Part shown: positions 43,101 to 52,600 of the stretch, in pieces | Position numbering within the stretch: position 1 is the first letter of the stretch | How the letters are laid out: each line of letters opens with the position of its first letter | Assembly (NCBI GenBank): GCA_039105265.1 | Contig: JAPFFF010000014.1 | Coordinates: 2,294,001-2,358,000, forward strand | Length of the DNA stretch: 64,000 nucleotides | Direction: 5' to 3' | Source: Tritrichomonas musculus | Lineage: Eukaryota > Parabasalia > Tritrichomonadida > Tritrichomonadidae | The notes under the pieces: generated by a model | The model's input: the letters and a program-made list of their open reading frames with translations, nothing else | Told to the model about the DNA's origin: nothing | Databases searched by the model: none | Program-made: the position numbers and the translations under genes

Positions 43101-46092
43101 AAGCTGAATGTAGAAAAGACAAAGCAGAAAAGCATGTTTTTAATTTACTTTCAATTTCTTTGCTTTCAGAGTCTTTCTGTATTGTAAAGAACAGAGAAAA
43201 ATTATTAAGTGAAGGAAGGATTATTTCAAATACTTCATTAATATCTTCATTTAAAAGGAATGGAAAAGATGCAGCAATATTTTGTAGGAAGACGAAAGGT
43301 TGATAATTATCTTGTTTAAGTTTTGCTAGCTTAAATAATTTCTTAATGACAGAAACACCATATTTTGATAAAGGTGTAGATGCATTTAAGTATTCGGTCC
43401 TTCTAACGAAGCAGTTATTTTCTTGATGATAATAAAATGCATTATTTAATGCATTAATAAAACTTGTTGGATTTCTTTCAAATTGCTTTGAGTATGAATT
43501 AATAATAACCGAAGGATTTAAGCATTGTGTTTCATTGCATATCTTCTCCAAAAGAATTGTATAATAATAAATCGAAATTGATCTATCTTTCATCAATATC
43601 TTATATAATATGTCAAATTGATTCATAAGTTCATAATAGATATTGGTTTTTGTAAGATCTAATAAAATTTGGTCAGTGCAATTCATCGGAACAGAAATTT
43701 TTCTCATTTTTTGTTTAAAATTATTATTGATAATAAATTGATCAATTACAAGAAAATCTTTAATGTTCTTTTTAGCTAACTTATCTTTTAAAATGTTTTC
43801 CAAATACTGGAAATTCTCAATTTCAAATTTAGGCACTTTAATGCAATATTTCTCTAAAAATAAAATAATTGAAGATACGCTGTCTAATGATGAAGAATTA
43901 CTCAAGATATTTGTAATATATTTTTGAAAATCATCTGTTTTAAAATAACGTAAATTTAATTTAAAATTTGAATTTTCAATTTCATCGTAGAAATTAGAAT
44001 TCATTTGTAGACTTTGAATGATTGACTGAAAAATGGTTATTCCGTATTCATTGAACAGTTTGTATGTAGGGAAAAATTTCTTTTTGTTGTTTTTCATCAT
44101 TGATAATTGAGAGATTGCCCATACAAGAATAAATATATTAGCCTTATAGCAATTATATTTCACCAATTTAATAAAAATTTCTAATAATTGATAAGCCAAG
44201 CGCGTTGGAAATATGTTGGGATCAAATAACCAAGTTGAATAATTAAGAATTGCGTTAATTGATGCAATTATTAATGGAGATTCGTTATTAGATAAAAAAT
44301 CAAAGGTTGTCAGTAAAAAATTATTATCATCGTTTTCTATGTTGATTAATAAATTGCCTTCAGGATGATTTAAATGTTTAAATGCAATTGCCAAAAATGG
44401 AAATAAAGTTTCATTAGTTAAACCATGAATTTCAGGCTTTTCTTTACAACTTGCAAAAATAAATGCTGATAAAATAAATGAAACAGAATTATCATCATAA
44501 TTCATTAAAGCATCAAAATCACCCTTGTTGATAAATTCTGTTATCAAATTCTCATCAAAAGAATTGATTGTAATAGAATGTATATTTGGCCTGGATTCTT
44601 TATTATATGCAAATTCATAAGCAAATAAAAAAATTGGATCCAAAATTTCAGTCTCAAATATGTAATTTATTGGCTCTAGATTGAATATTTTCCAGAATGA
44701 TGGATGTGGAAAAGCTTTCATTTCGTTTATTTGAGTAATCAAGCAATAACTATTTTGATAAAATTCTTTTTTATAATCTTCATTTATATGTTTTAGTAGC
44801 TTTTTCATGAATTTATTTTCTTCTTTGGATGTTGGAAAATGATCAAATATCATTCCATAAAAAACATCATAAACATCTTTTTTGTTCACATATTTTTCAA
44901 ATATTTGTCCAAATTTTTCTATTAGTTCATATGAGTAACAGCTTGTACAGCATAAAACGACGTATAAAATATGTATCCAAAATTGCTGTTGAGAAAAAAC
45001 ATCTCTGAAAGGCTCAAGATTGTCAAGTGATGTGAAAATGCGTTCATATAATTTCCAATCTGAGATTTCGAGTAATGAATCTTTAATTATATGAGAAGGA
45101 ACTTTATTAAGGTCAGGCATAATCGCTAATGCGTCAATTGAATTTGGCAATTCAACAATTTTGTCAGCCAATTTCTTTGGAAGAAGAATATTATTAAAAA
45201 CAAAGTATTTCAATATCTCTGGAGTCAAATTTTCATATGTAATCGAATTAATTAATTGATGCTCTAATTTAGAGGTCATGTCAAAACCATATTCAATGTA
45301 TTTATTTAATATTGATGCGGCCAAATTAGCATTCAAATCATCTATATCTGAAAAAGTATTTTCAATATTTGGTATAATTGTGCTAAATGTTTCTTTATTG
45401 GTCATTGGAATTATAAATGCCAAATCTTCAAAAGAAAAGCAATCAAAAGCATCCTTTTTAGTCAAAATTTTTTCAGGTAAAGAATTAAGATGTCCATCAT
45501 CAACAATTTTTTTAATAAGTAAGTTTAAATTTGATTTTGATATACCATCATTTGTCATAATATAATGATAAATGATTTTGGTCGAATTTGCATCCACTTG
45601 ATTCATCAATATGATATTAACAATAAAATTTTCTTTGTATTTGTCGTGTATTTCTTGATCAAAAATAGTGAATTTCTCATGTCGATTTTGTAGTAAATAT
45701 AAAACTCTTTCATAAATATTTTTAATTAGAGATGAATTTATTATAGTTAAATTTGAATTATGTTGAAATTCTGAATAAAATGAAATCCAAACAGCTAGAA
45801 AATTTGAGTTTGCTTGTAGTATTTCCAATATTTTTGTGTAAAACAGCTGCAATTGATTTGGATATTTAGTAAAGCAGGAATTTAAAAGAAAAAAAAGTTC
45901 ATCTATCATTTGTTGGTTTTGATTATGATTTAAATATGAAATTGCCTGATTCAGTATTTTTTGAACATTGCTATCAGAAAGATTGTTGTCGAGATCGAAG
46001 ATTATTTGATGAATGTTTGTTAAATTGATAGCTTTATTGGGTGCATTAGATGATATGTTGGTGACAGATTTGGTTGAAGAAGCTTTATTCAT
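40153..46092 (-). CDS. Giant HECT-domain E3 ubiquitin ligase
   Basis: A 1979-residue protein. The C-terminal HECT domain (about 1560-1979) is complete: NFDNQEGCDCGGLTKEFF, LIARALIGG, and near the end HTCFNQLDLPPY, whose Cys (about 1947) is the thioester-forming catalytic residue. An acidic low-complexity insert rich in Glu and Asn (about 1770-1800) interrupts the HECT domain. The 1500 residues in front are mostly alpha-helical, Asn/Ile/Leu-rich, without a recognised domain, as in large HUWE1/TOM1-like ligases, though I cannot assign the subfamily. It transfers ubiquitin from an E2 to target proteins; a UBE2T-like E2 is encoded at 57245. The first ATG (MNKASSTKSV) is used. Confidence 0.92.
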   Translation of the reverse strand: MNKASSTKSVTNISSNAPNKAINLTNIHQIIFDLDNNLSDSNVQKILNQAISYLNHNQNQQMIDELFFLLNSCFTKYPNQLQLFYTKILEILQANSNFLAVWISFYSEFQHNSNLTIINSSLIKNIYERVLYLLQNRHEKFTIFDQEIHDKYKENFIVNIILMNQVDANSTKIIYHYIMTNDGISKSNLNLLIKKIVDDGHLNSLPEKILTKKDAFDCFSFEDLAFIIPMTNKETFSTIIPNIENTFSDIDDLNANLAASILNKYIEYGFDMTSKLEHQLINSITYENLTPEILKYFVFNNILLPKKLADKIVELPNSIDALAIMPDLNKVPSHIIKDSLLEISDWKLYERIFTSLDNLEPFRDVFSQQQFWIHILYVVLCCTSCYSYELIEKFGQIFEKYVNKKDVYDVFYGMIFDHFPTSKEENKFMKKLLKHINEDYKKEFYQNSYCLITQINEMKAFPHPSFWKIFNLEPINYIFETEILDPIFLFAYEFAYNKESRPNIHSITINSFDENLITEFINKGDFDALMNYDDNSVSFILSAFIFASCKEKPEIHGLTNETLFPFLAIAFKHLNHPEGNLLINIENDDNNFLLTTFDFLSNNESPLIIASINAILNYSTWLFDPNIFPTRLAYQLLEIFIKLVKYNCYKANIFILVWAISQLSMMKNNKKKFFPTYKLFNEYGITIFQSIIQSLQMNSNFYDEIENSNFKLNLRYFKTDDFQKYITNILSNSSSLDSVSSIILFLEKYCIKVPKFEIENFQYLENILKDKLAKKNIKDFLVIDQFIINNNFKQKMRKISVPMNCTDQILLDLTKTNIYYELMNQFDILYKILMKDRSISIYYYTILLEKICNETQCLNPSVIINSYSKQFERNPTSFINALNNAFYYHQENNCFVRRTEYLNASTPLSKYGVSVIKKLFKLAKLKQDNYQPFVFLQNIAASFPFLLNEDINEVFEIILPSLNNFSLFFTIQKDSESKEIESKLKTCFSALSFLHSALHSVKIIDFFFPWFFDNIDNFTNAQILALSYVICSLINTNGIQVIVHSILLKYDFQKVFVSLLKKNFEKELIFYYKSNWLKILIQFFSIFEYLEKDKGNMIFNKGLQNEKNPFSIAFDNRSTIYPYNLAPLNIHRLNPRQEVEDSKYFFKKINETRDFWISYKPKDIQKEVKDDVVEKLISDFCKNFKNKQKSLDTNNLPSIPEYKNYKMMSFLHLQPRWIYNWIVKNEHFPIYPEHKKQLVETINKMIQITNKCQHIFDDDKYIDISSIKLDDFYTYLFSDKDLHVILLKNVISCDDSHFKLVCKLFKIILRNNITMTSVFNLLNNFLVSKKNNPYISKSVKRFVDLFAYSDICLSFPFRNSFIKICGKSFIDLVLIPEFRNDQTFLSKAIKLFISSYQKLPLETSHLIGFMFMTRNYDLMTLAFSLSEKIGEGNLNDIKKIIKKVFLEQINKTDLSYEIISHFIDVFPSLIKEDVPAIYIILEKLINDCQNDDFDDEYLIQLIYSLFNLVSPKKEEDQSDILNKENSLIKTTKEKSKDADAELILLPANDKIKSTDPIFWDFYEKERSKLAGLIECNKNVWINFKFLLDFPKLLNFKFRLNYFRSKAYELLSREELEINIDASKILFDSFEKLSNKTNKEWLRKFHINFDNQEGCDCGGLTKEFFSLISKELFKSDYALFVQKDNLSFHPNSLSSINEEHIDFFNFTGKLIARALIGGITINADLTKSFCRQILTGKVKFEDLKDFDHTIYDNFQVLLKEDADQLYLGFAYTYDEYGQVKTCLLKDKNNENEGEEQNNNDNDEEIPVNNENKVEYVRLYTDNILRKSVVDQMDAFREGFYSLMPSELIEMFSPSELNQLICGSSQIDVSDFKQNVEFRYPYSSSHEVIKMFFDVISEWSNEELSNLLMFITGSPKVPVNGFKNYYDRGCPIKIVKLNGSDSLCQAHTCFNQLDLPPYENKEKMNSKLKFAIENCTGYQNS

Positions 46093-46291
46093 CAGTTTTT
46101 TATAAAATAAAGCATGCCAATTGTAATCAGGGCAAAAAAAATTCTAAAAAATTTTTGCCCTGATAAATCTTTGTATTTTCATGCCAGTCACTAAATTCAC
46201 AAAGTGCATTTTAAATGAAAGTAGCATTGTTATTTTAAAAGAATTTGATTAATTAACCAAAGAAAAAATAATCAATCTTTTTTAGTGTTAT
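46093..46291. other. Spacer upstream of the HECT gene
   Basis: Contains a small foldback: CAGGGCAAAAAAAATTCTAA (about 46127) with TTAGAAAAATTTTTGCCCTGA-like sequence directly following at about 46141-46162. Could be a regulatory hairpin or a tiny MITE. Confidence 0.4.
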
Positions 46292-47698
46292 TACCCCCGA
46301 ATCTCTACAAGTGAGAAAATTTTTGCACGTTTTTTTTGTTAACAAAAAATCCAAAAATTATTAATATTTTAACAATTTTTTAAAATGATAACTTAACATT
46401 AATTTAAATAATAATTTCCTAACAAGCCTATAAATAAATATGTTAAATACATCTCTATTATATATAAACAACAAATATATCAAATAAATAACAAAATTTC
46501 ATCATTTTATTTTGGAGTTTTATGCAAAAGTGTCAAGTTGGTCATTTTTGGCCAATATCAAAAAGAAATTTTACAAACCCAATTCCTTTCATTAAAGCTA
46601 ATTTCTCGTTTGTTTGTTGATTAATCAGTTATATACTATTCGAAGTTTTATATGATCTCTTTCAGAATTCTTATATCCTAATTTTCAAATGTTCTATTCC
46701 GCTCAAACTCAATTTTTTTACTCAAAATGCTATTTTCAGAACTTATTACCTCATATTCTTTACATCGCTTCCATTTATTGCCTATTTTCCTACCTTTTTT
46801 TCACAGATATTTAAAAGACTACCATTTTAACTTATTTCGATTATATAAAGTGCTTTTTTTAATTGTTCTCTACTTTTTTTTACTTTTTGATATTCAACTT
46901 TTTTGTTTTTACGTTTTTAGCTCAGGTTAAATTTTATGTGCAAATATTCAAGTTAGGTTCTGCATTTAAAACAATCTTTTTTTATCCAAATGACATGTAT
47001 GCGTTCAATACAACAGTCTATGCCGCTTTTTACTTCATATTTTCATAAATATTCTTACATTTCATTCAAATTTAATTTACTAATAGCAACCATATCAATT
47101 TTATTTATTCATTTAATTCTACTACTAACTCCAATATACATGGGAGGAGAGTCATTCTCGTATCTCTTTTAATTCTTCTAAAAAATTACAAATAATATAA
47201 TATTCCAGAGAAAAGTACAAAATTTTTGATTTTTGTTTTAATAGTTGCAGACACCTTTAAAGCAACTTTATATTTTCTCATATAAATTTGCATGAAATTT
47301 AAAGCCGAGTAAAATATTTGGAATTTATTATCAGAGAAAACAAAAATTAAAAATTCCGAACGTTGATAAATATATAAATAGATAACACTAGTGGCGAAAA
47401 TTATTTATCCGTATGCGAAATTTTCCTAATCCTTTCATTTGAATAAAATATTAAAATAATTAAATTTTCACCTCTTTTTTTTTCCTTCATTTTATCTATA
47501 CTCAAGCACCTTGGCATGTTGTTAATAAATAAGAAATTCATTAATTGAAATCTTTCTTCTTTCTTTAGTTATTAGTCATTCTTATTTTTTGTACGTTATT
47601 TGTTTCAATTATCTCTCTCAATTTCATTCAAATTTAATTCGTTAAAATTTTTTTAAATAACGTACAAAAATTTTCTCACTTGTAGAGATTCGGGGGTA
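46292..47698. mobile_element. Mariner-like element with about 40-bp inverted ends and TA target site
   Basis: 46292-46325 (TACCCCCGAATCTCTACAAG, then TGAGAAAATTTTTG) is the inverse of 47665-47698, and the match continues a few bases inwards with one mismatch. The terminal TA on both sides fits a TA target duplication, and 1.4 kb is a normal Tc1/mariner length. I could not find a convincing DDD/E transposase; only short hydrophobic frames occur (for example 46727-46930), so it is decayed or non-autonomous. Confidence 0.75.
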
Positions 47699-48003
47699 TA
47701 TAATAAATTTCTATTGTCAAAAGAAAAAACGAAATATTTTTTATTATTTTAATAAATTATTATTATTTATCAATTTATTTTATATTTTTTTTAATTAATT
47801 TTTCTTACTAATTTTCATTAAAAAAAAATTAATCCATTCAAAAAGTTACCAAAATAGTAAAAAAAATGATCGTTGAGGAGAAAAAATTATTATATTTGAC
47901 CAAAACTTTTTCCGAAAAGCTATCTTTCAAAGTTTTATTCTATGAGTTCACTTAATATTGATAAGTTTACAAAGAAAACAGAAACTCGTCCCTGAAAAAT
48001 TGT
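47699..48003. other. AT-rich spacer
   Basis: No gene recognised; a CAAAAAGTT word occurs at 47840. Confidence 0.4.
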
Positions 48004-48480
48004 TTATGAATGATTGGTGAGTTTTAACTGGCGTATTTCTTTGTCTTTTGTGATATCAACTGGCTTATTTCCTTCTCCATTTTTAATTTTAAGATCAATA
48101 CTTTGTCTTTGAAATATATTTTTGCTTTTCTTCATCTCTATATTTATTTAATTAGTTCGTTGATTTCAACACTTTCTTTTGTTAATAATGATTTAACAAT
48201 TTTGTTTTCTCCTTTATCAACAGCAAAATATATAACTACTTCTCTTTTGTGCGAAAACCAAACTGAAGTCATATAATTGAAGACATCATAATAACAATTA
48301 AAAATTTAAAATAATTGAAAAGTCAGTTTTTACATTCAAAAAATGGCAAATTTTTTCATTTTGCAAAATATAAATGATAGATGAACACATCACAAAACCC
48401 CATAATTGAGGGTGGAAGTCCATGAATGAAGCAAATTGTAAATTATTTGATAGGGAGCCTAGAAATGGAAGGTCATTAAT
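48004..48480 (-). pseudogene. Relic of an ankyrin-repeat gene (C-terminal end)
   Basis: In different minus-strand frames one reads CSSIIYILQNEKICHFLNVK, then TSVWFSHKREVVIYFAVDKG followed by ENKIVKSLLTKESVEINELI, and finally KNGEGNKPVDITKDKEIRQL. These match the order of repeats and the closing GxxPxDIAKD pattern of trichomonad ankyrin proteins. The pieces are in separate frames, so the gene is dead. Confidence 0.6.
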
Positions 48481-48582
48481 GAACAATGAATCATATAATC
48501 GATTTCATCAATAATTAAATGCCCGCGAAGAATAACCCGAAACTATTAACGAGAAAAAATTTGTCAAATATTTGTTTATCTG

Positions 48583-49294
48583 ACTATGCGTGAACCAAAT
48601 AAGATTGTGAAAAGAGATCAAGAACATTGTAAACCATTTGATCATAGCAGTTGTATATAATACAAAAAATGCAAAATGCTTTGGCAAAATCATTGATTGT
48701 TTCAACACATCCGCTTCCTGCAAGACCAACTAAAAAGCAACCAGAAAATGAGCCAAGTGAATCTGCAAATGAAAGGTAACAATTATCAGTAATTGGAGTA
48801 ACAATGAGATGTCTTGCGCATCCATGATATTCATAAGAATATTCTCTTTCAAAATTATCAATTGAAACTTTGCATTCTCGATCATCAGGTTTTCAGTAGT
48901 ATCGTATTTGTTTTGTCCAATCGATGTGGTTTTGTGAAGTAATTTCAAATTGAATTAAATGACAATAAACATCAAGATTGTGAAGAAATGAAGTAGCAAA
49001 AAGTGATATCACTTTTTCTCAATTCCATTTGAGAAATAATGAAAAACGAAGATACTCTTGGGTATCTTTATTTTTCCATATATTATTCCTGTCTACAAGC
49101 ACTTTTTCAATGTATTCATCAATCGTTTGAATTGTAATATTAAAATATAAAATTTTGTCAAGATAACGTTCAAAAAGCTTTTGTTTAGCTAATAAAGGCC
49201 ACATTAATCGCTTTTTAAGACTTTGTAAATGAGAAATATGGGATTCTGTTATGAAAAATTTATCAACATTACCATATATTTCACTCAAAAGAAT
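48583..49294 (-). pseudogene. Relic of a dynein heavy chain (linker end to AAA1 P-loop)
   Basis: One minus-strand frame reads FEITSQNHIDWTKQIRYY, then, past a stop, KPDDRECKVSIDNFEREYSY and EYHGCARHLIVTPITDNCYL, then LSFADSLGSFSGCFLVGLAG and YNCYDQMVYN. This follows dynein heavy chains, where the same place reads WLKQLRYYW, then EYxGNxxRLVITPLTDRCY, GPAGTGKTET and FNCSDGLDY. The stop replaces the conserved Trp of RYYW, a second stop lies at 49019, and the P-loop GKT is GCV, so the fragment cannot bind nucleotide normally. It represents a very small part of a dynein of more than 4000 residues. The upstream 89 codons (49288-49022) are in the same frame and may be the linker, less certainly. Confidence 0.72.
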
Positions 49295-49638
49295 TTATAA
49301 AGCTTCGATTTCAAAACAATATTGAATAAGATGCGTAATTTTTGGCTTTGGCTCGTTCGTACCTCTTTGGCTTCCTAGAGTAGAAAAATAAATATATATA
49401 TATTTGTTTAAAATTGAGAGGGAGGTAACAAATTTAAAAATAGAATTTAAAAGTTGAGAGGGAGGTAAATTATTATAATACTAATTTATTTTTGGATATT
49501 CATGAAGATATAATGGTTTAAGTTCTTTTTTCAAATTTGTTTGAATATTCAAAATTTGTGAAAAATCATTGAATTTGTTCAAATATTGAATAAATAAACT
49601 TTATTTATATCATAAAATAAATTTGGTGAATTAAGACT
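49295..49638. other. Spacer before the BspA-kinase-Sel1 gene
   Basis: Contains two copies of TTGAGAGGGAGGTAA (about 49413-49427 and 49453-49467), 40 bases apart, with A-rich sequence between; AT-rich otherwise. Presumed promoter region. Confidence 0.4.
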
Positions 49639-52600
49639 ATGTTCAAAGATCAGCAAAATATTAATTTTAGCATTAATAAAGAATCCAATACTGCGACCAT
49701 TGTTTTATCAGAAAATGCGAAAGAAGACATTCTTATTCCATCATCAATCATTTACAAGTCGCAAAAATATACAGTAACAGACATTTCAGAAGGATCATTC
49801 AAACACAGTAAAATAAAGTCGCTTAAATTTGCTGAAGATTCATCGATTAAATCGATTCCAAAAGATGTTTTTGCATTTTCATCAATTCAAAGCTTACAGT
49901 TATCAGCCAATATTGAAGAACTCGAAGAAGGCTGGTGTCATGAAACGCCTGAACTTACATTTGTTAGTGTTTTACCAAATAATAAGCATTTCCAAATTTA
50001 TGAAAACAACTTTTTAATTGGAAAAGAAAACGATGAAATTATGCATTTTGCAAATCGATCGATTGAAACAGCGACAATACCAAAAACGGTTAAACAAATT
50101 AATTCTTATGCTTTTGAGAATTGTGTACATTTAAAAAAAATCAACATTTCAGAAGATTCTCAATTGTTAATTATAAAATCTGATTCTTTTTCAAAATCAA
50201 TTTTTGAAGAATTAGAAATATCAAGTAAAGTCGAAGAATTGAGTGATAATTGGTGTCGTTTTACTCCGTTATTGAAAAAAGTAATAGTGTCGCCAAAGAA
50301 CAAGAATTTTATTAATATAGGAAATAAAATAATTATTGGCAAATCAAATAAAAACGACAATAAATATGATGTTCTTCAATTTGTTTCCCGCGATGTTGTG
50401 GAAGCTATTATTCCAACTACAATTCGATATATTAATTCATCTGCAATATCAAAACTTTCGGAGATAAAAACTATTGAGATTAAAGATTTAAATTGGAATA
50501 TTTCTATGTTTTCAATAGGATTGCCATCTAAGTATAATTTGCAGATTGAAAATAAAGTAATTGATACAATTTACTCTAAATTCGTTTTTAAGTATTATCA
50601 ATTCAATAATGATAAGGATAGCAATGAAAATGCTGCTTTTAGTTTATTTTTTTATTTGGTCAATTTCAAATTTATCGTATTTTCAACGTCAGTATTAAAA
50701 AATGATCAATTTAAAAATGATTGCATTTTTTGTATTGAAGGAGAATGCATTATTATTGAAAATTTTGATATTTCAATGACAAACAAATTGATTGAAGGCC
50801 TCAAAAAATATCAAATATCATTAATTGATGTAAGTTATTTGACTAATGTTTCAAATGGTCTAACAGAAAACAATATTAATGAAGAAATTCAAAACTTTTG
50901 TGACTGTTTTCGTAAAGAAATAAATCAAAACAAATTTGTTGGCTTTACAATACGACCAATAGTAGGTTATATGATTCGTAGATACTTTTTTCCATCTGAT
51001 TATTTTTTAGATAAATCATTTTTCTATTTTGATCAAGGAAGTAATGATAAAATCTATATGAAAACGATCAATGATTATATAATTACTGATATTATATGTG
51101 AAACAACCAGTAAAAAATCTAATAAATTAATGGACATTATGAAAGAAATAAATGAAAAGAATGAAAATGTTCATTTAAAAAAAGAAGAATTCAAAGAAGA
51201 AGAATTTATTGTATTAAGAAAAATATATGGAAATGAAATGGTTGAATACTTTTTAGTAATTCATCTTCAATCTTTGTATATTTTTATGATGGAAAAAATA
51301 TGCAACTCAAATATTATTGATTCAAATGTTTTACGAAAAAGAATAAAAAGGGAGATTAATATGTTTGAACACTCGCATAGATATTTTGCAAGAATTTATG
51401 GTCTTTTAAAAGAAGGAAGAAAAGTTATTGGAATGATTTATGAATTTATGAGTAATGGATCATTACTTAATTATCTTGAAAATCGTGAATTTGATGAAAT
51501 TTACATGTTAATGATAATAACAAGAATTTTTAAAGGGATTAATTATCTTCATTCAAATAATTTCATTCATCGTGATTTAAAACCAGAAAGCATTCTCATT
51601 GATCATGATGGTTTACCTTTTATTTCAGATTTTGAAACCATTCGATCTTTGTATGAAAATGAACCTTTTACAAACGATATTGGATCAATGCAATATTTGT
51701 CTCCAGAACAATACAGAGGTGACAAAATATCATATCAAACTGACATATATTCTTTTGGTCAAATAATCAAATATTTACTTGAGAAACGAAGTAAATTTAC
51801 AAAATTTGAGAGTGCTGATACAAATATACAAACAATTGAAGAACTTTACGAAAGTTGTGTTCTAGCTGATCCATATCAAAGAATTGAAAATTGTGAAATC
51901 AGTTATATTTTGGAAAATGAAAATTCATCATTTTATTATTTCGAAAAGTATTTATTAAATGAGAAAATAACAATTAATAATTCAATAATTGTTAATTATA
52001 TATATGATATGATAATAGATGCAAAATCGGTCATTTTTTTAGTTCTTTTTCATGATATAATTCGAAATTTTGTAAATTTATTTTCAATTAAGATTGAGAA
52101 AGAAAAATCTTTTTTCCTTTTGTCAATAGGAATATATTATCAAACGAATGAATTTAACCATTATTCTAAAAAGGCTAAAGAATTTTATGAAAAATCTTCT
52201 TTGCTGAACAACTCAGATGCATTAAATAAATTAGGAGAAATGTATCAAAACGGTTATGGTGTTGAAAAAAATTATAAAAAAGCATATGAATATTATCTGC
52301 AGTCATCATTACTGGGCAATCAATATGCTTATAATAATTTGGGCTTTCTGTATTTTAATGGCAATGGAGTTGAAAAAGATTACAAGATGGCTCTGCGATA
52401 TTTTGAAAAATCATCTTTGCTACATAATTCTGACGCGTTTTATTATATTGGTGATTTTTATTTCAATGGTTATGGAGTCAAGCAAGATTATGTTGTAGCA
52501 AAGAAGTATTATGAAAAATCATTATTTCTTAATAATTCAAAAGCTATGCTTAAATTAGGTGATTTTTATTATTATGGATTTGGTGTAAAACAAGATTATT

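Noticed and set aside
46727-47172. Three overlapping 60-67-codon frames
   Set aside because: They are Phe/Leu/Tyr-rich translations of T-rich DNA inside the mariner-like element and show no transposase motif.
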